64,000 nucleotides of DNA from Melastoma dodecandrum (taxonomy: Eukaryota; Streptophyta; Magnoliopsida; Myrtales; Melastomataceae): NCBI GenBank assembly GCA_029817715.1, contig JARUPY010000474.1, positions 6,944,001 to 7,008,000 on the forward strand. The letters are read 5' to 3'. Within the stretch, counting starts at the first letter, position 1; every line of letters begins with the position of its first letter. The position numbers and the translations under genes were made by a program. Positions 53,861 through 64,000 of the stretch are shown here, in pieces. Below the pieces are notes generated by a model, which saw nothing but the letters and a program-made list of their open reading frames with translations, was not told the DNA's origin and searched no databases.

Positions 53861-55570
53861 GAGTTGCAAGGACAGGAAAAATCACCTATCTTGTCCAAGT
53901 CATGCTCAAAGGTAATAAAGACGAGAGCCCGTACTTTCCATGAGATATTTTTCTGACAAAGGTAATAACATAACTTCTAACAAACAATTGTTTCTCTGAT
54001 AGATATTTATCAGCACCCCATGGATAACTTGCTCGTATCGATCTTGCCAGTCCAATTCGGTATCTTCCCAATGAGGGACCCACGAGATATAGATCTTACG
54101 GAAGCAAAATAAGTTACCATTAATGACGAGCGTAAACCCAGGCTCTATACGAATGCATAACTTGTTATACTGACGCTCTATTGAACAATCTATGAGCCTA
54201 GAAGGTAACATGGTTCAAGCTCAAGTACGTTGACGCCTCATCTCTTTTGAGGCATTCTGATAGTTTCTTGATTGAGCATCTCAGAGAGTTCAGATACTGT
54301 TTATAACACCCAGGCGGTCAAATGAGCGATGCCTCAGTGAATGACGAAGCCATCACCTGAGTTATTGAGTGATCAAAGCCAAGCGACTGAGCGACCAGAG
54401 CGATACGTAACGAGCAGTTGGGAGACAACGGGTGACCAACCGTGATGAACGGACGTGGGATGTTAGCGGATTTTTAGGAATCAGATAGGATCTCATGTCA
54501 GCTTATAAATATTTCTATTTTGTTTCAATCTAACCAACAACATTCAACATCAGACATATCTTGTTCTTAGTTTTCAATGGCACCAGTAAGTTTCTAGGTC
54601 TTGTTAACTTGTTTCCTTTTTTTCTTCTTTGAACGGCGACCACATATTCAACCCTAAACCAGAACCCCATGTTCGAGCCAAATATTCTCAACGGATTGAT
54701 CATCCTGGATCAACAGATACATAGAAAAACTGTAAAGATATTCACAATATTTTATCGAATTTAGGAACATCTCATAAGGCAACACATGCCTTGATCAGTC
54801 TCAAACTGTTCGGATAAAAAAATATTGGTGTGTTCTCTGTCTTGTCTTGTCCTTATTCTGGTTTGTGTTACCACCCTCCCCGGGGAGGTGCTAAGGTTAT
54901 CTCAAGCATCAGTAGGCCATTAAAGACCGTGGCGGAGTAAAAGGAACCCGATATTCCCAACGCGTTGTTCTTCACAGATCTAACACGTTTTTTGGCGGCC
55001 GCAGTGAGGGTAGGATGATGAGGCAAAACACTAGATCAATGGATGCATGATTCGATGATAATAATCCGCCCCCGTAGGAGAATGTGCTTGTCAATGTACA
55101 AGGCACAAGAGGCCAGCCAGAGGGGCTCCAAATTGGAGTTCCCTCTAATCTCGCGCTATAGTTGGAGTTGTCTATCATAAGGCAGATGCTCCACATACTA
55201 CTTAAGAGGTCGGGTAAGACCGATGATATAGTAGAGTGTCTTAAGCGCAAGGTGGATGGAAAAATGGCAAGTTTAAGCGGTAATGTCGAAATTTTGGCTG
55301 GGACACTGGAAAGTGGCCATTATAGCCTGAGATAGGTGTTTTCTCCCTTTGAGCCACGACTCTTATAGAGCCGTTGTTGCAGTGGGGAAGAAGAAAGTGT
55401 CCCCTCATGGCGAGGTCACTTGGGCTTCAAGCAGTAGTCCTCGAGGAAATCCCACCTCAATGAGTAGTCCTCATATTAATCCCCAACGATCTTCTATGCC
55501 TGTCACACGTCTAAATTGGGCGCCAAAGGAGCGAGAGGGATCTGAGCAACGGGCTAATTATGACCCTTTT
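53861..55570. other. Unclassified sequence, possible 5' LTR and leader of the Tat-like element
   Basis: A promoter-like CTTATAAATATTTC lies at about 54502 and could belong to the 5' LTR of the downstream gypsy element, but I could not match this stretch to the region after 62467, so LTR boundaries are not supported. Short ORFs here have no recognisable domain. Confidence 0.3.
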
Positions 55571-55689
55571 GTTCACCCCTAATGTTGGGGATTTAAGGGT
55601 CCTTGACGGGCCAAGGGACTTACGAGATTTTGTCACGCGGGTCATCGAGCAAATAGTCCCTAGTATGAATAAGTAGGTTGAGGTATAAC

Positions 55690-56472
55690 TTTACCATGCT
55701 CCTTATCCTGTGTCTATAGATAGGGATTTTCCAGGGAATCTCCCCTGCTGAGCATATTGCTCGCTTTACCCATCAAACGGGTGAAGCGACAATTAACGGA
55801 TATTGGAAGCTAAGACTTTTCCTTACGTCGCTCATAGGGGCCGGGCCGCTTTCGCATGGTATATCAACTTACCCCTAAAATCGATTAGAAACTGGGAATA
55901 GATGCAAGTGCAATTCGCTTTAGCGTTTGCGTGGTCAGATATGATTGTATCCTTGCAAGAGTTGGCCCAAATGAAACAATGACCATGGAAGCCGATAGAT
56001 GCCTTTTTGAATAGTATGAAACAATAGTTAGGGAGCCGGTAGGTGTCTCTTTGAATAGGTTAAGAAGTCTCGCTTGTGGCACAAAACCTCTGGGTCCGAA
56101 GGTGAACTCATCGCTAGCACTTAGGATGCTCTTCTCCTTCGACCTCAAAAGAAGTTAGTAAGGGAGGTATTCAGGGATTGGAATCAGCTCACATGGAGAG
56201 CAATCTGTTATGAGAATCTCCTAAGAGAGAAAACATAAATGAAGGGGAGTTATGTCCCTAGTCCCATGGTCACGTATCAGGCAGATGTCGCGTTAGATGT
56301 GGACGTGGCAGAGTACGTGAAGGGCCGCCCTCTTACCCGTGAAGGATTACTAAAGAAGAACTTCCAGGAAAAAACTTCACAGAAATCCCAACGGGAGAGG
56401 AAGTATTCCTTTGATGAGAACAAAGCGAGTGAAATTTTTAAGTTCATGCTTAAACATGCAAAATCCGTTTGA
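55690..56472 (+). pseudogene. Tat-like gag remnant
   Basis: Across stops the + frames read TFPYVAHRGRAAFAWYINLP, VQFALAFAW, MIVSLQELAQMKQ, and then an open 77 codons (56239-56472) containing EYVKGRPLT and YSFDENKASEIFKFMLK, the conserved end of plant Tat/Athila gag proteins. Confidence 0.75.
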
Positions 56473-57702
56473 AAAATCCCAAACATTAAACGAGAAAAGG
56501 CTATAAATTATTGTAAATGACATGGTCATTCACTCATACTACTAAAGACTATCTGACCTTTAGGAACCTTTTTCAAGACCTCATAGAGGGCTAAGAAATG
56601 TGTTTTCATGATGTGGTCGATAACTCGTTGATCGACTAGGAACCGTTTAGCGATGCTTTTGAGGTTAATGCGATTGAGATAAATAGCGTTAACATCTATG
56701 ATCCACCGATGCAGGCACAAAAGAGTCATAAGATCACTGGAGAAACATTTGTGGCCAATCTGGTTTTCAAGCGACTGTTGGAAAGGAAGTGCTTCAATGC
56801 CCCTTTAATGTGGATGTGATCGCAACAGAAACGTGTAGCTGGCATATGGATGGGTCCTATACTACCGACAAATGCCATACCTTTTGCAAATATTTGCAAA
56901 AATTAAAAGTAGGCCCCGTGATATGGCCTATATGGTCTAGAGAAGGTAGCACTCGACATGGTCAACGGACCATCGAAGTATCCAGCAAATGATTCAAGTG
57001 GTCAACCGCTCATGGTGCCAAACAAGGGCCAGGAACCAAAGAGGGACTTATGTTCCCAACTAAGCTGTCGCGCCAGGGATTAGTCGGCAGCCTGCCAAAT
57101 AGACGAGAAGACAAAAATGAATCACTGCGAAAACCAGCCCAAGCAAGCCCCGAGAAGTGACACACGTCTACGAGGCTGAATCAGGCTCCAGTCAATCAAA
57201 TAAGGGAAGACAAGCCCAAAGGGACCCTGGCGATCTCTCCCAGTGGAAAGCCAAACGTACAACCTCAGAACTAGTTGTCAGACCTCTGCAGTAACTTGGA
57301 CGCCATAAAGAATGGGCCCCCATCGCTCAATTCCTCACTGTAAATATGCTTTGCTATAAGTGTAGGCCAATTGCCGCTCACAAGATCCTGATCACCAGAT
57401 GTATAATGCATGTTGCATTCAATATTTCTTGATGTTGGCAAAGATGTCTACTGAGGGAACCCAGTCGATCGAACCTTCGACTCCCAATTCAGGTATGAAT
57501 GAAACGCTTATCAGGATTGATGGATGTGACCGCCGATCAGGTGATGAGCAGAGTAACAAGAGGATATGACCCTTATACGGGAGAATTCGTTCAAGTACTC
57601 ACTAAACGGACCTTCAATATATTAAAGGGCTTCGTTCACGTGACTATCCTTTAGTGGACTTATGGCAGATGGCAGGTGTAAGAACGACATGCCAAACGGT
57701 CC

Positions 57703-58361
57703 ATGGATAAACAGGCAAAACAAGTCTCTGTGTTCTCTAAAACTAAGAGAAGAGCTCATACCACCAGAAGGGTCGAGTCAAGCGCATGGAACGAATATAC
57801 TGTTCCTGATAGAAAACTTTTACCTCATAAAGTCATTGTCAAATGCAATGCTTTGACACTCCTGGCAAAATTCATTAAGGAGAAGGGTGTTGCTGATAAT
57901 GAAGATAAAGGAACCCTTATCCTTACAAAAGTGGATGTGCCTATTAATCTCCCTTTAAGATGGCTTAAAAAGCAACCTGAATTGCTATGACAACATATGC
58001 ACCCATTGCATATTCGGGCGTTCAATGGCGTCCCCATTAACCGAATTTTGATTGACAATGGTGCCACGATCAATTTGTTATCCCTGAGTGTATATAAACG
58101 TTTAAGGGGAGATATGTTAGAACTGGAAAGCACCACGATGAATGTCAGTGGCTTAATGAAAAGGTCCCTATCTGTATGGGAGTAACCCTGATTACTTTGA
58201 GAGTGGGGTCCCATATACAAGACACAGCTTTCTTTGTCATTGACACTCAACCGACGTTTAATGTTCTGTTAAGAAGAGATTGGCTTCAAAAGGTTGGGCT
58301 ATACCCTCGACTCTTTATAAAGAGTTATACATATGAGGATATAATGGTCCTGAGGTCGTAA
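57703..58361 (+). pseudogene. Tat-like aspartic protease remnant
   Basis: LPLRWLKKQPELL, a TGA, then PLHIRAFNGVPINRILIDNGATINLL: the retropepsin active site is DNGA in place of DTGA, common in this lineage. The second half (FFVIDTQPTFNVLLRRDWL) is in another frame from 58176. Confidence 0.82.
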
Positions 58362-59130
58362 CCGATGAAAGTATTAATGACTGTGCTAATGTTATTGCTT
58401 TATCAACAAGGGTGATGAAGCAAGTAAAGGATCCGAGCATCAAGAAGAGGTACGTCCTGGACGATCCCACTATGGGCCCGTTGGGAGAACCTTCAGGTAA
58501 GTTTGATTATCTGGTCTCCTACGACGTTCGCCCGCAAGTGATGCACCACACGATGGTTCCGACTGATTACGAGCAAGTCACAGTATGAAAAGAAAAAGGG
58601 GTAGAATCAAGCGCTGATCTGACTCTTCTAGAGCAGGACATGAAGGCGGCAGGATTAAGCGATGGCCTTACCAACGACGATCAAACGGAGTGGAAGCCTG
58701 AAAGACTTCCTGAGCAAAGTAAGGAAACCAATGACAAAGACACCAAGTGATACTGCCGACGATGTCATGCGTCGTTTTAATTTTTACAAATTATCTAGGA
58801 CAAGTTCGCAATAAGAGATTGTGACGGATAAAGCACAGTTCATTGTGCATTGCTCTCATGATATCAATAACATTTCTCATTCCAATACTTTAATTGTCCC
58901 ATGTGATCCTCTAGTTGAGGTAAATTTAGGGTCGCATGATAATCCTAGAGTGACGTATATTAGTGGTTTACTCAATGATGATATCACCAGATCCGTCAGG
59001 TAATTGCTATGCGAATACAAAGATTGCTTTGCGTGGGACTATATAGAAATGTCTGGTCTCGATCGAACCCTAGTGGAACCTAAAACAACCAACACTAGGA
59101 AGCATTAAGCCTGTAAAACAATCACCTAGA

Positions 59131-60060
59131 ATGATGTCAAAAGAGGTCATCCAATTGGTCTATGAAGAGATCAAAAAACTATTCAAAGCCGGTTACATTC
59201 GAAAGGCAAGATATGTAGAATGGGTATCAAGCATTGTATCGGTGATAAAAAAGAATAGTAAAATTAGCGAATGGATAGACTTCAGAGATTTTGAATTGGA
59301 CGACGCCCAAATATGAGTACCCTATGCCTGTAGTTGACGACCTCATAGATAGGGCAGCATGACATGAATTATGGATGGCTATTCAGGGTATACCAAATAT
59401 TCATTGCCGAGGAAGATGTGCACAAGACAGCCTTCAAATGTCCGATGGGCATATTTGAGTGGGTAATCATGTTGTTCGGGCTTAAAAATGCCGGAGCAAT
59501 GTACTAGCGAGCTATGAATGTTATCTTCAACAAATTGATAGGACAAAATGTTGAAGTGTATATCGACGATATTGTTGTGAAATTAGAATAGAGAGCAACA
59601 TTGTTCTCATCTGAAGGAAGCTTTTGAAAAGATGAGAAAGCACAAACTTAAACTCAACCCTTTAAAATGTGCTTTCGGTATTTAGAAATGATAGTTTCTA
59701 GGGTTTTTGGTACACCAACATGGTATTGAAGTTGATCCATGTAAAACAAAGGCAATTAATGAATTATCTATTTCCCACACTAAAACAGAGATACGGACGT
59801 TTTTGGGAAGGGTAAACTATATTCGACGGTTTATAGGAAATGTAGCCTACAAAACAAAAGCCTTTTCTACTATTTTGAAAGGAACCACCAAAGGACGAAT
59901 GACACGAACCAAAGAACATGATGATGCCTTCAAGAAGATAAAAGAATACCACACTAGTTGCCCTATAATGGCGCCGCCAGTGCTGACGACCCTAACATAC
60001 ACTTTATATGTGTCAGCGACCAATGTCAGCATTGGAGCAATGCTAACCCAAGAAGTGTAA
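59131..60060 (+). pseudogene. Tat-like reverse transcriptase and RNase H remnant
   Basis: VIQLVYEEIKKLFKAGYIR, MPVVDD-like text, FKCPMGIFEWVIMLFGLKNA, the catalytic box YIDDIVVK near 59560, then HQHGIEVDPCKTKAI and LGRVNYIRRFI. RNase H continues with LYVSATNVSIGAMLTQEV. Several stops between 59316 and 59707. Confidence 0.85.
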
Positions 60061-60369
60061 GGATCCGAACGAGCAATATACTACTTGTCTCATTTACTTA
60101 TAGAGGCGGAGCAAAAGTACACGTCACTTGAGAAGTTGTGCTTGTACGTATACTATGTAGTTACAAAACTCAAGCACTACATTGGATCGAATGATGTTTA
60201 CGTAGTCTCCCGATCGATTATAGTAAAAGCATTTTTCGACACCTCTATAATATCAAGACGGCAAGTGGAGTTTGATTCTTTCTGACCATAATATTTATCA
60301 CAAACCACAATCATCCATTAAAGGGCACACAATGCAGTTTTTAGCCCATTATGGAAATACGAATGCCGA

Positions 60370-60731
60370 TTCAGACACGCTTAGAATAGAGGCGCCAAAA
60401 GAGTGGACTATTTGGTTCCAATAAAGATGGAGCATGCATTGGTGTAGTGCTAGAATCCCCTAGGGAAAATAAAACGAGGTTAGCCTACAGATTGGAGAAT
60501 GAAGCCATCAACAATGATGCCGAATATGAAGCATTGATCATAACATTGGCAGTGGCAATAGAGTGGGAATTGACACAAATAGTGGTGCATGGAGATTTAC
60601 AGCTGGTCGTACAACAGTTGTTAGGCGAAATCAAATGTTACTCGCCTCATCTCGAGCAATATTTGAGCATAACAAGAAAACTTGCCAAGGAGTTCATAGG
60701 AATCGCCATAAAGCACATTGGCAATCATTGA
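60370..60731 (+). pseudogene. Second, archaeal-type RNase H of the Tat-like element
   Basis: Reads as a separate RNase H-like domain: GVVLESPRENK, LENEAINNDAEYEALI (the acidic AEYEAL motif), VVHGDLQLVVQQLLGE (Asp in the HGDLQLV block). A tandem RNase H of this type is a mark of Tat elements. Confidence 0.75.
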
Positions 60732-60899
60732 ATCATGAAGCCAATCATCTCACACAAATAGCATCTACTTTGGTTTACTATGATCAGTCATTCCTAGATG
60801 GCGCGCCGATTATGATGAAGAAATCAGCTCTAAAACTTATAGAGCAGGAAATGAAATTCATAAACGAACAAATCCATGTTCCGAGCTTGTTCAATGCAA

Positions 60900-61944
60900 C
60901 AGGAGATTGGCAAATTCCCATCACTCAATTATTAGAGGATCCATCACTAAAAGTAGAACGAAAAGTTAGGGTCGCCGCTAGACAATATATTTTATTGGAT
61001 TCCCTACTATATCAGAAGGTCAATGGGGGAATCCAACTAAGGTGCATTGATCTGGAGGAAGCTATACTTGTCATGTTAGAAACACACAATGGTTTGTATG
61101 GCATACACCAAGCAGGGGTAAAAATGTGTTAGACAATTAAGCGACACGGGTCCTTCTGGTCAGCTATGATAAAAGATTTCATAGAAATGGCTATGAGATG
61201 TTAGGCGTACCAACGCTACGCTCCAGTTATCAAGTCACCTGTTGAGGATATGAGCGTCATAGTGAAGCCCTGGCCCTTTAGGACGTGAGTGATGGATGTT
61301 ACATGGAAAATTTCATCCTCACTCAACTCGAAGGGACGCTTATATTTTGGTAGCGACCGATTATTTCACCAAATGAGTGGAGGCTAAGGCGTTTAAAACA
61401 ATATCCCAAGGAAATATAGTGGAATTCATAAAGGAGACCTTTATTTATAGCTACGAGTTTCCACAAGATATAGTGGTCGATAATGCAAGTGTTTTTAACG
61501 GTGAAGTGATTCCAGAATTTGCAAAGAATTTTGGTCTCAAGATCATAAATTCGTCGCCATACTATGCACAGTCAAATGTGAAGGCTGAATCGACCAACAA
61601 ATTAATTAAGAACGTGATACAAAAGACGATATAAGGAAACCCCAGAACATGGCACAAGTCATTGCAAGAAACTTTGTGGGCGCTCTGAGTTAGCAAAAGG
61701 AAAAGTGCCGAAACGACCCCCTTTAATCTAGTTTATGGGCATGATGCTATGGCCTATAAAGGTAACATACAAAATTTTACTATTTCTCGGGCATATAGAA
61801 GCACATCACCAGTATGAGAAATACATGCTTCTAGAGCTGGAAAACCTCGAGCAAAATCGGTTAGCGGCCTTGAATCATTTGATCACCCATAAGAAACGAA
61901 TCGCTCAATACTATAACAAAATGGTCAAACATAGGATCATTTAG
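60900..61944 (+). pseudogene. Tat-like integrase remnant
   Basis: Zinc-binding part approximates THNGLYGIHQAGVKMC followed by a stop. The core is open at 61377-61634 with IVVDNASVFNGEVIPEFA (catalytic Asp) and AESTNKLIKNVIQKTI (catalytic Glu in AEST). Then TPFNLVYGHDAM and a C-terminal stretch to 61944 in another frame. Confidence 0.85.
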
Positions 61945-62466
61945 GAAGGAGATTTAGTGTGGAAGACCAAGCTCCCGGAAAGATAGAAAGATTACTTATA
62001 TGAAAATGGACCCCAAATTGGGAGAGGCCATTTCAAATGGTAGCGACACATTTAAGTGCGTATCAGTTGGCCGATCTGAATAAGAAGCCCCATAAGTTAA
62101 AATTTAGCGGGAAATATTTAAAAGAATAACGTAGTTCGATATGGGAAGCTTACAAACAAAAGATCAATGAGTGATGCCCAAATATTAGCCTTAGACAAGT
62201 AAAGGCGATGGAATATCCATCGCTCATTTGCTTACAACACAACTCTTGAAGGGCGACCTCCAACGAAATGTTTGCTTTAAAACAAGGAAATGAGCAACTG
62301 GTCTCTGACTACTACAGGGACTGTAGTGGACACTAAGCTATCGCCTTCCAGTCTTTATGTTTGCCACCCCTTCCTCTATTGGATTTACCCGGTGCGATGG
62401 GTTTTTGAGTGCAGGCTTTGGGTCTTCTGGTTAGAAATTGGGACCAAAGTCTAGGAGTGGGGGCTA

Positions 62467-63080
62467 TGTGATTCCCCTAAAGTAACCACGTGGCGCGACG
62501 CTTCCTCGGGCCTCGTTTCAGAAAAATACATCGTCTTGGAGCTTTACCAGGAGGAGAGATAGATCTGGACATTCAGGTTGGTCCCACCATCTTCACAGCG
62601 AACCTTCGGTCTTGTGGCTTAAAAATCGAAACCATGGATGGGCTAGAGGGAAGTTGTCGCAGTCCTTTGCTCAGGCCTCGGAGAAATGTTGCACTTAAGC
62701 CATGGGGCCCTAAGCGAAGATCGACCCTCAGCCTAAGGTTGTGGACCTAGCTTTCAAAGGGTCTAAGACTGTGAGCGTAGGCTTTGTGTTTAAAGAAAGA
62801 TTTGAAGGAAAACGACATCTCGGCTAGACATCTTAGCACGAGAGGAGAGGCATGCCCATTTCACTAGACGATCGATCCCTTTTATAGGCTAATCTAGCGT
62901 CATAAATGAAATCTTGGGAATGATAGTCAAAAGTAAGTCACGAGAAAACTGTTGGAATCCCTACAGTTTTAATGTGATGGGAATCTTGAGTAATGTAACT
63001 GTGTGACAGTACGAGACCAGTCGGATTGGACAACACAATGAACGTGGCAGTCAAAGAAATAAAAGTAACATGAAGGACAA
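62467..63080. other. Possible 3' LTR of the Tat-like element
   Basis: Begins TGTGATTCCCC immediately behind a purine tract. TATA-like CTTTTATAGG at about 62878. No second copy in the window to define it, so the end is arbitrary. Confidence 0.35.
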
Positions 63081-63094
63081 AAGCAAGATGATTT

Positions 63095-64000
63095 AATTAA
63101 CCAAGGATGAAAACACGTTCTTGGCCATACTAAATAATACATCCTTGATTGCGGCTTTGATGGCTAACTCGTCGGTTTTGGCCGCTTCATCGATCAAGGT
63201 GTGTCTATCAGCTTCTTTGGTGAATTCCTCCATGCTACAAATGTCATCAACCCCTTCTAGTTTGTGGGCGGTTCTAGTCATCTCAGCGACCATAGCATCT
63301 TGATCCCTGTGAAGGCGTTGAATGGTATAAGCCAATTGCTCTTGAGCCCTTAGCTAGTTAGTTGTCGGCTGGTTAAAAGAAAGCTCTTTCTCCTAGAAAG
63401 CAGCTTCAACGAAGAGGCATGAGTTGAGATCTTGCCAACGTTGCCAATGATTCCTTTGGGCAAAAGACAACAACGGGCTTATGTTGAGCGGCAAAGGCTC
63501 CAATCCTTGTAACTGGTGAATTGTTGCGTCAAACACCTCAAAATGCGCCTCTCTCATGCTTGTCTCCAACGCAGAGATGAGATCCCGAAGGCAATCTTCT
63601 GGAGATCAACTAGTACCAAAGTGACGGTAGGCGACTTGACCCAACTGTAGGAACTCTCTCCTAATATGGGCAACCGACCTAACAAAAATAAACAATATGA
63701 AAGCTACAAGATAAGCAAATACTAAAAGGTGGACAAAGGCGTATACTAGTTCTGCTCCAATGCATGCTGAACTGCGATCCAAAATTTGCTTAAGGGTCTA
63801 ATGATCTGCATCTAAATATGTGGAAACATCATAAATGATGTTTGGCTTGCCTTTAGTCAATCATGCCAGTCGCATAAGAACCTTGCGAGTTGAACGACTG
63901 GGACCCTTGCCCTTGTGATTCGTAGTAGATGACTTCCTGGCAGGCTCCCTAACGACAACTGGATGATGTGGATCAACCTTGAGAATCTCCTCGGCTTGTT
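63095..64000 (-). pseudogene. Unrecognised minus-strand gene fragment with a possible intron
   Basis: From the right edge, a basic tail-like reading (DPHHPVVVREPARKSSTTNH, then KGKGPSRSTRKVLMRLA) ends at a stop at 63861-63863. After about 180 bp with intron-like composition and TTTTTGTTAG at the 3' side, a second frame starts near 63678: SVAHIRREFLQLGQVAYRHF, LISALETSMREAHFEVFDA, QLAYTIQRLHRDQDAM, EFTKEADRHTLIDEAAK, ending at a stop at 63093-63095. At least three in-frame stops interrupt it. Helical and charged; I do not recognise the family. It may be cargo of the Tat-like element or an unrelated decayed gene. Confidence 0.4.

Larger units (their letters stand above)
55571..62466 (+). mobile_element. 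Decayed Ty3/gypsy element, Tat-like
   Basis: Plus-strand order gag, protease, reverse transcriptase, RNase H, a second (archaeal-type) RNase H, integrase. The second RNase H and the wording of gag and protease motifs point to the Tat lineage. Frames are broken by many stops and shifts. A purine tract AGGAGTGGGGGC (about 62453-62464) followed by TGTGATTCCCC marks a plausible polypurine tract and 3' LTR start. The 5' LTR was not identified. Confidence 0.82.

Noticed and set aside
53906..54211. 101-codon minus-strand ORF
   Set aside because: No domain or supporting context; treated as chance.
1..64000. tRNA or rRNA genes
   Set aside because: No cloverleaf or rRNA-like block was seen; tRNA-like words are primer-binding sites of retroelements.

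Overview
Plant nuclear DNA, very probably from an angiosperm. It holds two intact intron-rich host genes: a lysosomal/vacuolar-type palmitoyl-protein thioesterase, and an ARABIDILLO-type F-box/armadillo gene, a family known from land plants. Around them are Ty3/gypsy elements primed by tRNA-iMet-like sites, a Mutator-like element (MULE) carrying a plant mobile domain (PMD) gene, and GC-rich repeats. I do not assign a species.

Layout. 1-3007: minus-strand Ty3/gypsy element (gypsy-1), cut by the window edge and carrying nonsense and frameshift damage. 3761-6624 (+): a 12-exon palmitoyl-protein thioesterase gene; the exons I assembled give an uninterrupted 337-codon frame. 7308-16339 (-): a 12-exon ARABIDILLO gene giving an uninterrupted 916-codon frame, convergent with the first gene. 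Its introns hold an LTR element (8531-11541) that carries a spliced, rearranged piece of a Tudor-SN gene, a probable solo LTR (12245-12530) and a GGCGCC-rich insertion (about 13352-14058).

16939-51571 is one MULE flanked by a 10-bp target duplication (AACCATTATC). It landed about 600 bp upstream of the ARABIDILLO start codon. Its own genes (a degenerate MuDR-type transposase and a PMD gene, minus strand, 46.4-50.4 kb) sit at the right end. Its left terminal inverted repeat is split by a 28.4-kb insertion (17292-45701), itself bounded by a 5-bp duplication (GCGGG). That insertion is a head-to-tail array of a non-autonomous LTR element, here called LTR-A: four LTRs of about 3.6 kb and three complete 2.56-kb internal regions, each with a 158-codon zinc-knuckle ORF and no pol. 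LTR I of the array was in turn hit by a second gypsy element (gypsy-2, LTRs at 20622-21381 and 27485-28249, target CTAAC). That copy was later rearranged, so that a duplicated piece of LTR-A now replaces the 3' end of its pol.

51.6-64 kb: a head-to-head pair of LTR/PBS/gag fragments (about 51.9-53.9 kb), a heavily decayed plus-strand Tat-like gypsy element (about 55.6-62.5 kb) and a degenerate minus-strand fragment with a possible intron at the right edge.

Insertion order implied by nesting: MULE, then LTR-A in the MULE, then gypsy-2 in LTR-A. The most unusual signals are the four-LTR array with mosaic LTRs, the density of tiny stem-loops in LTR-A, the palindrome series in the MULE ends, and the captured Tudor-SN cDNA.
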